A stretch of 64,000 nucleotides of DNA from Azolla caroliniana (GCA_043228905.1 JBHGNT010000008.1:17732001-17796000), one strand, 5' to 3'. Positions 33,433 to 43,679 are shown, numbered from the stretch's first letter. The notes: generated from the sequence alone by a model not told the origin. A program made the numbers and translations.

Positions 33433-34994
33433 TAATCGATATCATGATCTCACGTCAATACCCCTCTAGACGTATGAGATGAGGTTCAAGATCAGGTTAC
33501 TATGGTAACACAGAGGTGTTTTAAAAACCATGGGGGTGACAAATGAATGCCTTTCCCTGATCTCTATATCGATTTTTTTCATGGCGGCTCCCCGAGGCTC
33601 AACCATGTATGTTCGCGTCATGAATAGTTTATACACGAAAAAAATGTTAACAATAAACTATGTTTCTGTGCCCACGTATGTGGTTTCGGCTCTTTAAGTC
33701 CTATTACGAGGACCCCGAAGTGCACTTAGACCTAAAGTCTAAACATGTATTATAGTCATATGTATCAACGATGTTGTATGGTGTTGGTCATATTTGAACT
33801 CGAGACCTCGAGGACAAATACATTAAACACTTGAGCCAACCAAGTAGATTGCACGTCTTGAATGTTTAATGTTTGAGGCGTATTCGAGATATGCGAGGCA
33901 TTTGCCCCTATATGTTTTTGTTTAAAAGAAACATATAGGTCAAGTGGCCTTATTTCTCCCTCATTTATTACCCACTATGGTTGTACGCTACCTAACCTCA
34001 AGCCTCGTAATTACGATGGCATATGCCAAAGTGTAACCTAATGGTCAAGCCGAATGAGCCCTTGTGTCTTCGTAGGCTCATGTGGCCCATCACATGGTCA
34101 CGTCATTACGAATGCCACTCGTAAGAACGAGCTCATGGTGGCATCGTATCCATGTAACGAGGGGAGATGTTGGATACGTGTGTCATTAGAGCGACCCTAC
34201 TTGATGTGGATCAAGCCCGACGTATTCAACATCATTTTGGCTATACGAGGTTCGTTACGTAACGAAATATCAAAGTGACCAACGGGAATTTCAACAATAA
34301 AAATTGTTGATAAAAGGGATGGTGACAACGCCATTCTCACAAAAATGTGAGGACGGCCACCAAAATCCTCTCCCCAAGTAGGAAAACATTTGATATGAAT
34401 CACGTAATCTAAAATATACACATATGTCAATATATCACATATATACGATCAGAGACGTATATAAGTGACCACATATGCGTATACTAAATGAATCGTTTTT
34501 TTTATATAGCCAACAATGATGTATTCGGGATACGTAATCGAGGCATATACCTCTACGCACACGAAACATCCGAAAATAAGGTTAAGCGTAATTCGCAATT
34601 GAGGTATTGACCTCTTACGCATACTAAACCCAACGCATATCATTTCGAACGAATCGAGGTATTGACCTCGTACGCGAACGTAACATATGTTCGTGAACGT
34701 AATACGCAATTGAGGTAGTAACCTCGTACGCATACGACACTCATCACATATGATTTATATGTCAAACGATAACCAATTAAATACCACTTCAACATCATTG
34801 AATATATGAAAAAAAAACTACATATTAAGTATACACATGTATAGAAGGGAGAAGAAAAATTAGATAAAAAAAATTAAGGAAAATTTACCGAAGTTCTTTC
34901 GCTAATCCTTGTCTGCATGAAGGCGACCGCACAACGATCAATCGCCATCCCACGCGAAGACAAAAAGAAAACCAAAAGAAACGTTAGTACATAT
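33433..34994 (-). other. W long 5' leader
   Basis: About 1.56 kb between primer site and gag with no long frame. It holds four regularly spaced palindromic elements (34540-34725) and a tRNA-like text on the minus strand near 33785-33850 (TGGCTCAAGTG ... GAGTTCAAAT). Such leaders normally carry RNA packaging and dimerisation signals. Confidence 0.7.
34540..34725 (-). repeat. Four spaced GAGGU-loop-ACCUC hairpins in W leader
   Basis: 14-bp palindromic cores at 34540-34553, 34601-34614, 34656-34669 and 34712-34725, spaced 61, 55 and 56 bp. As element RNA each can form a five-pair stem GAGGU/ACCUC (the 34540 unit with a G-U or altered pair) closed by a four-base loop. Flanking words such as 'tacgca' also recur. 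Confidence 0.75.
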
Positions 34995-35006
34995 GCTCTG
35001 ATACCA
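34995..35006 (-). other. W primer-binding site (tRNA-iMet)
   Basis: Minus strand TGGTATCAGAGC, two bases after the 5' LTR. Perfect complement to initiator tRNA-Met. Confidence 0.93.
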
Positions 35007-35008
35007 AA

Positions 35009-35473
35009 TATTAGAGATTAGGTACTAAAGTAAGCATAAAATAAGGATATATCAATGATAGATCTAGAAAGAATAGAGAGAAAAGAGAGAAAGAAGGGTG
35101 CCGATCCACCCGACCACCCCCGAGCGAAGGGATCGAGACGGACTCGAGCCTCGATCGGCGTCCCATACCACCACCTTGGCGTTGAGTCGTACCTGGATGA
35201 TAGCGCGCTTGCTACAAGAGTCGTTCCACTCACGGACAGAGTCTCGACGTAGTCAATGCATGCTCCAATGAGGGTAGCTAGGCCTCTTATTTATAGTAAT
35301 TCTCAAGGGCCCCAGCCATGTTCACACTTGGCCTCATGGGTTGTCTCAATCCCGAGGATTAAAAGTAATCCTCCCCTTCTTTAGACTCTTTGTTTAACCC
35401 TCACACTTATCCACGTGTATAGAATACTACGACAATTCTCACCACGGGATATTATATGGTCATGCCCGTAACA
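35009..35473 (-). repeat. W 5' LTR
   Basis: 465 bp, nearly identical to 28458-28922, followed by CCACC (35474-35478). Confidence 0.95.
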
Positions 35474-35539
35474 CCACCTAACCGCGCATCCATCGGCATG
35501 CGCCAAATTGAGTTGGGACGGAGAAAACCGGTCCAGCCT

Positions 35540-36300
35540 TTATTCCCCACCCGTCGGTTCTTCTTCGGTTTCGGATCGTTCGTCGTCCCGGTCCAGGTTA
35601 TCCGGATCCGGCTCGTCGTCTTGACGCTTCTTGAACGCTTTGATCCGCTTCCCAGCTACCGGTATCGCCATTCTCGTGCCGTCGAGTTCCGCCAGATGGT
35701 ACGTCCCGTTGTCGTTGGCGCTTTGTACCACGTAAGGCCCGAACCACCTTCTTGCGAACTTCCGTGTCACTCGGTGCTGGTTGTCGAGGCTGTTGTCGTA
35801 GACTAGCACCCAGTCGCCTTCCTCGATCTTCTTCGGTCGGAGCCGGTGCGTCCGGTCGAACCGGGCTTTGTTCCTCGTCCTTGCCACCCGAAGCTTTTCC
35901 GCAGCCTGCTCCACGTCCTCCGGTCTTCGCTCGAGCTACCGTATGCGCGCCGTCAACAGTTCCTCCCGGCTCGTCTCGTCTCTCCAGTCCACGGTTGCCC
36001 ATGAGGAGATCGTACGTTCCATCGGTATGATCAGCTTCTGCCCAAACATGAGCTCTGCCGGCATGAATCCGGTTACCGAACTGTGCGTAGTTCGGTCCGC
36101 CCACAACGCGTAAGGCAACAGCCACGGCCAGTTCCCGACTTGACCTCCGTATGCCCGAACTAACGCCTTGACGATTGGTCCGTGTCCGCGCTCCACCTTT
36201 CCATTCGCCTCCGGATTGTACGCAGTGGTAAGTGAGAGCTTGACTCCTAGCCGTCGAACAGCTCTTCGGTCTCTTCGGCGTCCAACTCCCCGCGATCAGC
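35540..36300 (-). pseudogene. Z: integrase C-terminal part
   Basis: Minus strand: the frame at 35936-36196 encodes GNWPWLLPYALWADRTTH and GFMPAELMFGQ (end of the integrase core). The frame at 35540-35914 encodes ARFDRTHRLRPKKIEEGDW, VLVYDNSLDNQHRVTRKF, ARRWFGPYVVQS and PVAGKRIKAFKKR, then an acidic tail. No chromodomain is seen. A stop at about 35935 and a frameshift near 36200-36380 separate these from the main pol frame. Confidence 0.82.
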
Positions 36301-36378
36301 CACGATCTTCCCGACGCACCCGTACCGGCATATCACGTCCTCGATCAGGAACCGACATACGGCTGCAGTCGTTTTGTT

Positions 36379-37683
36379 CTAAAGGGCCCGGCCTTCCACC
36401 TGGTTCGTCAGATCTTCCCGAGCCAGGACCAGATACCGCATCTGTCCTACTCCCATCGGCATCATCACCAGATCTACCATCCATTTGAAGTGGATGGTCG
36501 GAGGGTACGTAGGGTGAAGCTCGTCCTGATGTCGTACTATGGAGTGCATCTGACAGCTCTCGCAAGTTGTCACGAACCGATGCACGTCCCGGTACAGTCC
36601 CGGCCACCAGTACTTCCCCTTTATCTTCTCGAACGTGGCCCACGTTCCATGGTGTCCAGCCCAAGGGCTGTCGTGGTAGGCCGTCAGCAGCTCCTCCTGT
36701 TCTTCCTTCATCGCCACCACCCGGAGCGGGACGCCGTTCCTCTTCTTCGGGTGCTTCCATAAGTATCCGTCCCGGAGAAAGAATCGGTATGCTTTCTTCC
36801 GGATCCGGTTGGTCTCGTTCCTCGTCCATGACGCATCCGGCGTCATGGTCCTTAAGAACCCACCGATCTGTACCCACTCGTCGTCGTACTTGCTCTCGTC
36901 GAAGCCGTTAAGCGCCGGAGTGCTCGTCCCATCGGTCGTCACGTACGCTGCCTCGAAGAAGTCCACGCCGACTTCTTCGTCCTCCGAAACCATGCTGCCC
37001 TCGTCATCAAACCTTGCCCTCGAAAGCATGTCGGCCATGGCGTTGTCCTTTCCGGAAATGTGTCGTATCTCCGGGTCCAGGGACTTGATGTACGCTATCC
37101 ACCTGAGCATCGCCAGGTCCGGTGTCGCGCATCCGGAAACTATGCCGAGAATCGGCAGGCAATCCGTCTCGATAATCGCTTCTGTCCCGATCAGGTAGTC
37201 TTTGTCGGCCTTTACCACCGAAACGATACCCCAGAGTTCGCGTTTAACTTGGGCGTACCCTCGCTGTCGCTCATTGAGGACCTTAGCGCCGAATCGGATC
37301 GGGAACCGGGTGTCATCCTCGTCTTCTTGGTTGACGACCCATCCGATCCCGGTCGGGCTCGTATCCACCGTTATGTATACCGGGGTACCCTTCTCGTAGA
37401 CAGCCTTCCGGAGCGTCGGTGCTGCCGGAAGAGCTTCCTTCAGCTTCCGGACCGACTCCGTGTGCTCGTCTCGCCACTCGAATTTTCGCCCCTTCTTCAG
37501 CAACCCGTATAGTGGCTCCGCAACGTGGGCGTAATGCGGAATCCATATGTGGTAGAACGCGCATGCCCCCAGGAACCTCCGAACTTCCGTAACCGAGCTA
37601 CAGTCGGTCTTCATCGCGGAGATGGCTTCTACCTTTGCCGGAGACGGCTTCCGGCCATATGGTCCACATAGGTGCCCGACCAC
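36379..37683 (-). pseudogene. Z: RT end, RNase H and integrase N-part
   Basis: The longest Z frame (434 codons). It starts in the RT connection (VRRFLGACAFYHIWIPHY, then YGLLKKGRKFEW), continues in an RNase H-like domain whose first block is PVYITVDTSPTGIGWVV (D retained), then LNERQRGYAQVKRELWGIV, IIETDCLPIL and ISGKDNAMADMLSR. It enters integrase with the HHCC finger (YHDSPWAGHHGTW, ...CESCQMHS) and HFKWMVDLVMMPMG. The RNase H style (TDCLPILG, KDNAMAD) differs from typical plant chromoviruses. It ends in a frameshift near 36380. Confidence 0.85.
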
Positions 37684-37692
37684 CAGGATTTC

Positions 37693-38898
37693 TTATTGCC
37701 CGAAGGCCGATTTCTCCCCGGAGAAGGTGAGCCTCGCATCCTCTAGCCTTTGTAGCACCTTCTCGCAGTCGTCAATGTGTGTTGCCACGAATCGCCGGCA
37801 TCCGTCCGGCCCGAGTGTCTCGACCTTCTCTTCCACCGGGCACCCCTTGATAGGGATGTCGTCTAGAAACGGCATGGTGATGTCCGGGATGCAATCCCTT
37901 AGTACTTTGTTCATTGCATTCACCATGTGGGCCACCGAGTTGGTCCCTCCTTGTGGCAGGGTACACATTCGCACTAGGCCGAGAGGAGTTCGCATCGTCG
38001 TAATGTCTCTGCTCTCCACGACTAGCTGGAACTGGTCGTACCCCGAGTACAGATCACCGACCGATTAAATCGACCTTCCGGCGAAGGCCTCCGTGAACTC
38101 GTCTATGGTCGGTCCGATTCCTGCGTTCCGGATGGTCACTCTGTTGACCGGCTGCAGGTCCTGAATGAAGCGCAATGTTCCGTTTTTCTTTGGCACGGTA
38201 AACCATCGGTTCGAGTATGGCGCGCTCGACGGTTCGAGAATACGCATATCGACTTTCTGCCTCAATAGATCCATCAACTTCGGGATGTGAGCTCTCGGTA
38301 CTGGAATCGGCTTGAGATTCCACGGTACATGCGATACCGTGAATATCACCATCGGCTCCACGATCGTCGGGTCTACGCACCCGATCTCTTCTGGTGAGAA
38401 TGCGAAGGCCTTTCCGTGCCTTCCGAGCATTCTCCGAAACCGGTCTTCCTCCGCCGGCAGTAGGAACCCGCCCCCACCAATCTTGAGCTCCTGGAGCGTC
38501 CCGTCGGTGAAGGTGTGACCTATGCAGGCCGGATCTCGTAAACTGGGGTTCGACGCAACCCCTCTGATTCGGGACTCGCTGCCCTCCGGTAAGGGTGCCG
38601 CGACTGGCCTTACCTTTCGGTCCACAGTCTTGTACTTTGTGCTAACTCGGGCCATCCGATCCGACTCGAGCCCCTGACTGAAGTCCGCGATGGCTTCGTA
38701 CATCTCTTTGGAACATACCGGTATCGTCCGGTCTTCGTTAAGGTCTTCTCTGGCAACCTTCCTCAGCATCCCCAAGGTGTCGTCGAAGGAGACCGCCTCC
38801 ACGGCCCCGCTGATTTCCTCGTCCGGGCCGAGAACTCCGCACGCTTGAAGTCGCACTTCCGCCCTTGTCTTTTCTCGGCCAACGATGCCGACTATCAT
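37693..38898 (-). pseudogene. Z: reverse transcriptase
   Basis: The minus-strand frame at 38065-38898 brings the pre-RT region and RT fingers (RWFTVPKKNGTLRFIQDL, VTIRNAGIGPTIDEF, AFAGRSI). A stop at about 38064 is followed by 37693-38019 with RTPLGLVRMCTLPQGGTNSV and the catalytic box FLDDIPIKG, then a stop at 37693. The RT is recognisably gypsy, but the AGRS and DDIPIKG signatures belong to a lineage I associate mostly with fungi and early-diverging streptophytes. Confidence 0.82.
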
Positions 38899-39032
38899 AC
38901 ATCCTCCATTGTTGGAGAAGCAAAACTTCCTACCTATCGTACAGGGTTCCTTCGGTTTCAGTTCTATCGTACAATCGTGGGGTCTTTTCCGAGTGTCCGG
39001 GTTGTCTCGGCCCCACGCCTTGGTAGCCCTCT

Positions 39033-39725
39033 CTAAAAATCCTCCCGGTTCTCGCCACCGAGGGATTCGCGGTTTCGCTCGTGGTTCGGCCGCACCGTCA
39101 GAAATTGGACTGAATGGCGCCCATCCTGGCTTTTGACCCTCGCGTAGGCCGAACCGTTGTCCAGCACCTTGGTCTCCATTCGCGCCGCCGTGATGTATGG
39201 TTCCCCTAATATGACCGGGTGCGAGGACGTCTCCTGTACGAAGAAGTGCTGGTCAATCTCGACGTCGCCAATCTTGACTCGCACGTTCGGGCAGGCCCCA
39301 TGCAGTTCCTCGGTGGCGCGCGTCGCCGCCCGTATCTTCCACCCGTGCTTGGTGTTGATCGGCCACTTTCCCTTCTTATAGAAGTCCATGGACATTAGGT
39401 TTATTTCCGAACCGTGGTCCACCAATGCCACCACCGGTTCCTGAACATCTCCGATCTTTACCGGGGTCTCCGTGGTCGCTCGGGCCCAGTGCGGCCTTGA
39501 ATAGTGGCTCTCCGCCCACTCATCTTCCAGCGCCATGTCGTCGATGTGCGTCGTCCGCACCTCCACCGGTCCTTCCGGTTCCGTCTCCGTCGACAGCCTC
39601 TTCCGTTTCACCAGGTCCACAATGGAGTCGTGGAACTCCTTCTTGGCGATCCCTAGCACCTCTTGCAATGACAACTCCACTTTGCTGTCGAGGACCCGTT
39701 CTTCTAGGACCTTTCGTAGGTTCAT
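39033..39725 (-). pseudogene. Z: aspartic protease region
   Basis: The minus strand encodes VVALVDHGSEINLMSMDFY, a retropepsin-like active site in which the usual DSG/DTG is DHG, followed by INLM. Later comes FFVQETSSHPVILGEPYI, with the hydrophobic-Gly strand expected of retropepsins. The frame is open for 230 codons. Between it and the RT frame (38899-39032) the reading is shifted. Confidence 0.72.
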
Positions 39726-39806
39726 GGTCCTTTCTATTTCCGTCCCCAGTCGGTATCCGCCCTTCTTGGGGTTCTCTTGCGAGCTGGACCCACCGGCATC
39801 GTTCCG

Positions 39807-40300
39807 TCATTGCCCAAATTGGGTCTCGTACTGTTGTGAGGGCCCGGCCGATCCGGCTTTCCCCACTCGTTTGTCTTCTACCAGAGCCTCGTAGTTCCAG
39901 CAGGCGGCTTCTACGAAGCCCGTCTTCTCCTCGATCGGGTCGCTCCACCCGGTTATTTCCCGGACCCATCTCTCAGTGCGGTCCGTTTCATCTTTCCTCA
40001 GCCGTGCGCGGGCGAGGCCTTCCAGCATTGCTGACCAGAATCCGTCTTTGCTCTCCTTTCGGGCCTCGCTGCCCCCGACCCGAATACCGGCCGACGCCGA
40101 GTAGTGGATGGCCTCCACGTGTCGGGCCGCTGCCTCTTCCATTAGTCTCTTCATACCTCCTCGCCCGTCGTTTCGGTTCAGGGCCCTTCTGGTGTCGTCG
40201 ACGTGCACCCGACCTTCCCACAAGTACACCACCCGGTTCCTCAACGCCTCTGCGAAATCACCGCAGTCCTTCCGAATGTGGCCGACCTCGTCACACCACA
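39807..40300 (-). pseudogene. Z: gag C-part with zinc knuckle
   Basis: This minus-strand frame opens with MWCDEVGHIRKDC, the latter part of a CCHC knuckle, then a charged region with conserved-looking AACWNYEALVEDKR. It is out of frame with the gag core to the right, implying a small indel near 40300. Confidence 0.65.
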
Positions 40301-40302
40301 TT

Positions 40303-41160
40303 TCACCAGTTCCCTGCTGCCGGTCGTCGGTCGCGAGCCGGTTCGCCGCCTTCCCTTCGAGCCTGGGCGATCTGGAGATCCTTTATCGCCCGCGTCAACT
40401 CCTCCAGCGCTGCTCCTCCGGATGAGCCATTGACCATGCCGGTCGAAGCCGAACCGGTTTCGAGCCACTCCCGGGCTTCTGCCCTTCGCTCTTGCGGTGC
40501 CGGTTCAAGCCTCCTTGCTGTGACAGACCCCGCACCGGCCGCCCCGTTATCAGCCCATTCTCGCCGTTTGTCGAAACGGCCACAGACTCTCTTAACTGCA
40601 GCCCAGTCGGTCGTCAGCCCGTCTTCGGTTTCCAGCAAGGAGCCGACTTGATCCCGGTCCCGCTCGTCCACCGACTTGACGAACAGTAGGACCCGGCTCG
40701 TATCCAGAACGGTTCGGTCAAGCGCCGAAAGGCGCGCAAAGCGTTCTTCGAACTCCCGGAGGAGTGCCGACACGGATCTTCCCTTGCCGGGGGACTCCAC
40801 CCATTCCATGAAGTCTCGTTTCGAAAGCCGGAGCGCGTCGTCCAGCCCGTATTTTTCCAGGAGTCGGCCTTCGAACTCCTCCCAGGTACGGCTCTCCGCC
40901 CGCACCTCGAGCACCTCCGCATGGATGCTCGGCATCGCCACTCGAGGAAACCCGGCAAGACGCCTCTCTTCCGGAATGTCCCGCATCAGCATTTCTGCCT
41001 CGTAGGACGCCAAATACTTCGTGGCATCCTTTCCGCTGAACCGGCCGATCGTACCGACGACCGCCTCAATGGGTCTGTCGAGGGCGCCGGAGCCCTCGCG
41101 TGCGCTCAATATCCGATCCACGGCCGAAGCCATGGCCTCCGCAAGATCCGACCCTTTCAT
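40303..41160 (-). pseudogene. Z: gag core
   Basis: Minus strand, start chosen at the Met of MKGSDLAEAM, 23 bases after the primer site. The frame is open further upstream only through LTR sequence. It encodes about 285 residues: IGRFSGKDATKYLASYEAEM, RTWEEFEGRLLEKYGL, RDFMEWVESPGKGRSVSALL, FEERFARLSALDR and an Ala/Arg/Gly-rich end. The overall layout resembles retrotransposon gag. It stops at TGA before the knuckle frame. Confidence 0.75.
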
Positions 41161-41182
41161 CTTCTGCTCTTCTGCCGCCTCC

Positions 41183-41200
41183 TTCACGTCGGGTTCACCA
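41183..41200 (-). other. Z primer-binding site (tRNA-Trp)
   Basis: Minus strand TGGTGAACCCGACGTGAA, four bases after the 5' LTR. It is the exact complement of the 3' end plus CCA of plant tRNA-Trp as I know it, and it matches the tRNA-Trp copy at 54420-54491 except for one base. Confidence 0.85.
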
Positions 41201-41204
41201 AAGA

Positions 41205-41845
41205 TGTCGAGGCATTCCTCGCGGATGCGTGGAATGAGGCGGGACCTCGGGGGTCTTGTACCGAAGAGCAAGAGAGAGAGGAGAAGAGACCCACTACGTG
41301 CGAGAGTAGATTCACAAGGACACGGCCCTTCGACACAAAGACGCGAGTGGGACAGCGACACAGAGAGACACGAATGTATGTATGTATTAACAAAGACAAA
41401 CAACAAAACACAAAGTCGGTTACAACCGAACAGGCCGGCGAACAGATGCCGATACCTGTTCGTAAACGCACAGAAAGGAAGGAGTAGGTTGGAGGTGCTG
41501 CCGGAAGCACTCGGGCATTCCTCAGAGCAGCGCGAGCCTCTCGAAACCTGCACAGAAAGGAAGCTATGGAGTTTTCGAACCAGAGAGAGAGAGAAGCCTT
41601 CGCACACAAACCGACAGCACTTCGTCCTCGACTCTCCGCGATCCCTTCCCCCCTCTCGTCTCCCTCCTTTTATAGGCAAGGAAGGAGCCGTTTCCTATTA
41701 ACTTCCTACCTACCGAATCTACCTACTTAGGATCTTCTATGTCCCAAATTCTCTCCTATGTACAACACAAGGTGTACGTGCATGAAGAGCCGGTTCCTAT
41801 GCTCCGGCACACCGATTCCGCTTGTGGACGGTTTTCTTCATGACA
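41205..41845 (-). repeat. Z 5' LTR
   Basis: 641 bp, plus strand TGTCGAGGCATTCC...TTCATGACA. Pairs with 27806-28445. Confidence 0.94.
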
Positions 41846-41849
41846 ACAT

Positions 41850-42140
41850 GTATGGATATGTTGTCGGTTATGAACAGTAAAGAACGCAGACAGAAAAATA
41901 GAATAGGTGTAGATTTACACAGTGCAAGCTCTAATGGAAAGCTTTATTTCTTTGTTCTCACTCTCTCTCTGAGATATAATACATAGAACCAGAGAATCAG
42001 TTCTCTATCTCTTCGTCTCTCTCTTCCACTCGTCACACTATACAATGCTAGGTATTCGCTTATATACTAAGCCCTAACTTATTGACGAGTTCACACTCGG
42101 ACGGATACAATTTGGAAGGAGTCGACCTTTTATGCCAACA
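41850..42140 (-). repeat. X 5' LTR, outer fragment
   Basis: Matches 10862-11152 and completes the LTR begun at 27775. It ends ATGCCAACA. Confidence 0.9.
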
Positions 42141-42145
42141 AATAA

Positions 42146-43143
42146 TTCGGCATGCACCTTCATTCCCCATTCGAACACAACCGTGATCTCTGGCTTTGTA
42201 GGATGAGAAGCATTCACGATCGGGGGTTAGATGGAACGATGCTCTAGAGTAGACCACCCATGTTGTTTCGTTGCTAACAAGGTGCGGCTCACTCTCCTCG
42301 GTGATCAACAACAATTCTTCCTTGCTTGTTGCTATTGCCGACGTTCCTTTCCGGTCCAAACTTGTCCGGTACGGACCCCTCTTTGAGTCGGCATTGTCGG
42401 TTCCTTTCTCCTTCCGCAAGTGTCGGCAATTCTTCTGGAAGTGCCCCGGCTTCCCAAAGTAGAAGCACGCATGCCTCCCCCTTGACTTTGACCTCGTCCC
42501 CGATTTATCCCGGTTCTGGCCTCTTCCTTGGTTATTGTCATCTTTCGTAACCAAGGCCTTCGGATCGGTTCTGGACTCCCAGCCCGAGCTTCTTCATCCA
42601 ACAAGCTTGATTTAACCCTTGATAGGGATAGATGTTTTCCTTCCACCCCGGCATTGCCCAAGGTGACAACTAACGTCTCCCAACTATCTGGGAGGGAACT
42701 GAGCAGCAACAACGCGAGTACCTCGTCAGCCAGGGGTACTTCCAACAAGGTTGTTTGGTTTATCATCCCTTGGAAGGCATTCATGTGCTCCACCATACTG
42801 GATCCATCTTGGTATTGGAGTCTCACTAACTTCCGGAATACTGAGAATCGATTCACAACATTTTTACTCTCCAGCATGGTATCGATTTTCTCCAGAGCAC
42901 ATGATCCTTACTTTCTTCGTTGAAGTTGTTGTACAGGCTCATGTCGATGAAGCATCTTATGTATGCCGTCGTCTTCATATGCATCACCTCTCAGTTCGCG
43001 ACATCGATTTTATCTAGTCTTTTGTCTCCAAACTGTACCGACAACCAACGATGTTTGACCACCAACATGTCCCTCATCTTCGACTTCCATACTGGGTAGT
43101 TGGAGCCAGTGAGCTTGAATATGCCGCTGAATGGATCTTCCAT
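42146..43143 (-). pseudogene. Y: gag and protease start
   Basis: The minus-strand gag starts at the ATG at 43141-43143, directly against the primer site (MEDPFSGIFKLTGSNYPVW). After a break it reads VNRFSVFRKLVRLQYQDG and LLLLSSLPDSWETLVVTLG (UBN2-type gag). A frameshift near 42540 leads to the knuckle CFYFGKPGHFQKNC, whose second Cys is Phe, and the protease block WVVYSRASFHLT, where DSG has become YSR. Both changes would abolish function. The frame runs to CRI, where X inserted. Confidence 0.85.
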
Positions 43144-43155
43144 GCTCTGATACTA
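43144..43155 (-). other. Y primer-binding site (tRNA-iMet)
   Basis: Minus strand TAGTATCAGAGC, one transition from the perfect initiator-Met complement, three bases after the LTR end. Confidence 0.8.
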
Positions 43156-43158
43156 GTT

Positions 43159-43679
43159 TGTAGCAAATAGTGATCGACCTCAACCGAGTCTCAAACACAC
43201 GATGGAAGAAACAAATAGAAAGTAGATGAATACACTTACACACTATAGAAGAGACGCCACAGGATATTAACGTGGAAACCCTTATCGGAGAAAACCACGG
43301 GAGTTCTCAAACTCCGAACAAAATCACTATATATGAAGGGTATAGTGGGAGACTCAGAGGCAACGACCTCAAGCTCTATCTTCGCCTACCGGCGGTTACA
43401 ACAGAAAACACGTCTCTCTGTATATGTGTCTCTCTCTCTCTGTATTTCTGTACAACAATAATGACAACAACCTTAATGAACATTGTTGCCCTAGTTATAT
43501 TTATACTTATATAAATTTAGAACTATTTACAAATATGACCTAAAATAGTCACATCGGAACATATACATAAACTAATGTCTAACTGGATATCAGTTGGATC
43601 CATCTGGTCCAGTTCTTTTCCTTTGGCTCGTCCGATCCGGCTTGTCCGATTGTCATCCAAAGGGACCGAATTCCCAACA
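43159..43679 (-). repeat. Y 5' LTR
   Basis: 521 bp, plus strand TGTAGCAAATAGTG...AATTCCCAACA. No partner LTR survives in the window, so the outer boundary is inferred from the TG...CA ends and the change to element C sequence. Confidence 0.7.

Larger units (their letters stand above)
28458..35473 (-). mobile_element. Intact Ty3/gypsy chromovirus W
   Basis: 7016-bp minus-strand element with two 465-bp LTRs that differ at about four positions by eye (<1%), a perfect CCACC target duplication, an initiator-Met primer site (34995-35006), a polypurine tract (28923-28936) and one uninterrupted polyprotein with a chromodomain. It is the innermost and youngest element of the nest and the only one with a complete coding region, so it may be recently or still active. 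The LTR ends are TG...TA on the element strand rather than the usual TG...CA. Confidence 0.96.
27806..41845 (-). mobile_element. GC-rich Ty3/gypsy element Z (contains W)
   Basis: Minus-strand element with LTRs 27806-28445 (3') and 41205-41845 (5'), about 18 differences in 640 (~3%). It sits inside X's 5' LTR with a 4-bp duplication ACGT/ACAT (27802-27805 and 41846-41849). Element W interrupts it in the polypurine tract. Without W it is about 7.0 kb. Gene order gag, protease, RT, RNase H, integrase is gypsy-like. It is far richer in G+C than the surrounding DNA, and its pol motifs are unlike those of common plant gypsy elements. The coding region has several frameshifts and stops. Confidence 0.92.
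10831..42140 (-). mobile_element. Copia element X with nested A, B, Z, W
   Basis: Minus-strand Ty1/copia element with a 322-bp 3' LTR at 10831-11152. The 5' LTR is also 322 bp once element Z is removed (27775-27805 plus 41850-42140). It has a polypurine tract at 11153-11162 and an initiator-Met primer site at 27761-27772. The original internal region was about 4.5 kb. The LTRs differ at about 23 of 322 positions by eye (~7%), so it is old. The coding order is gag, protease, integrase, RT, RNase H, all broken by stops, frameshifts and three insertions (A, a ~1-kb element, and Z in the LTR). Confidence 0.9.
10675..43679 (-). mobile_element. Copia element Y, outermost shell of the nest (5' half only)
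   Basis: Minus-strand Ty1/copia element. Its 5' LTR is 43159-43679, the primer site 43144-43155, gag and the protease start 42146-43143, and the protease continuation 10675-10825. Everything between is element X and its passengers. The sequence ends near 10675 partway through the protease/pre-integrase region, so integrase, RT, RNase H and the 3' LTR are missing. The left boundary is approximate. The reading CRI/VGIGD across the X insertion confirms that the two parts were once one gene. On the right, Y abuts the 3' LTR remnant of element C, into which it probably inserted. Confidence 0.75.

Noticed and set aside
33785-33850. tRNA gene in the W leader
   Set aside because: Only A- and B-box-like words are present; no acceptor stem or cloverleaf can be formed.
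35055-35252. 65-71-codon frames repeated at 28467-28701 and 35018-35252
   Set aside because: Both pairs sit in the two LTRs of W. Repetition reflects LTR identity, not a duplicated gene.
39425-40651. 408-codon open frame on the plus strand
   Set aside because: It lies antisense to Z's gag and protease. High GC content removes stops from the shadow frames, and the product is low-complexity Pro/Arg/Ser with no domain.
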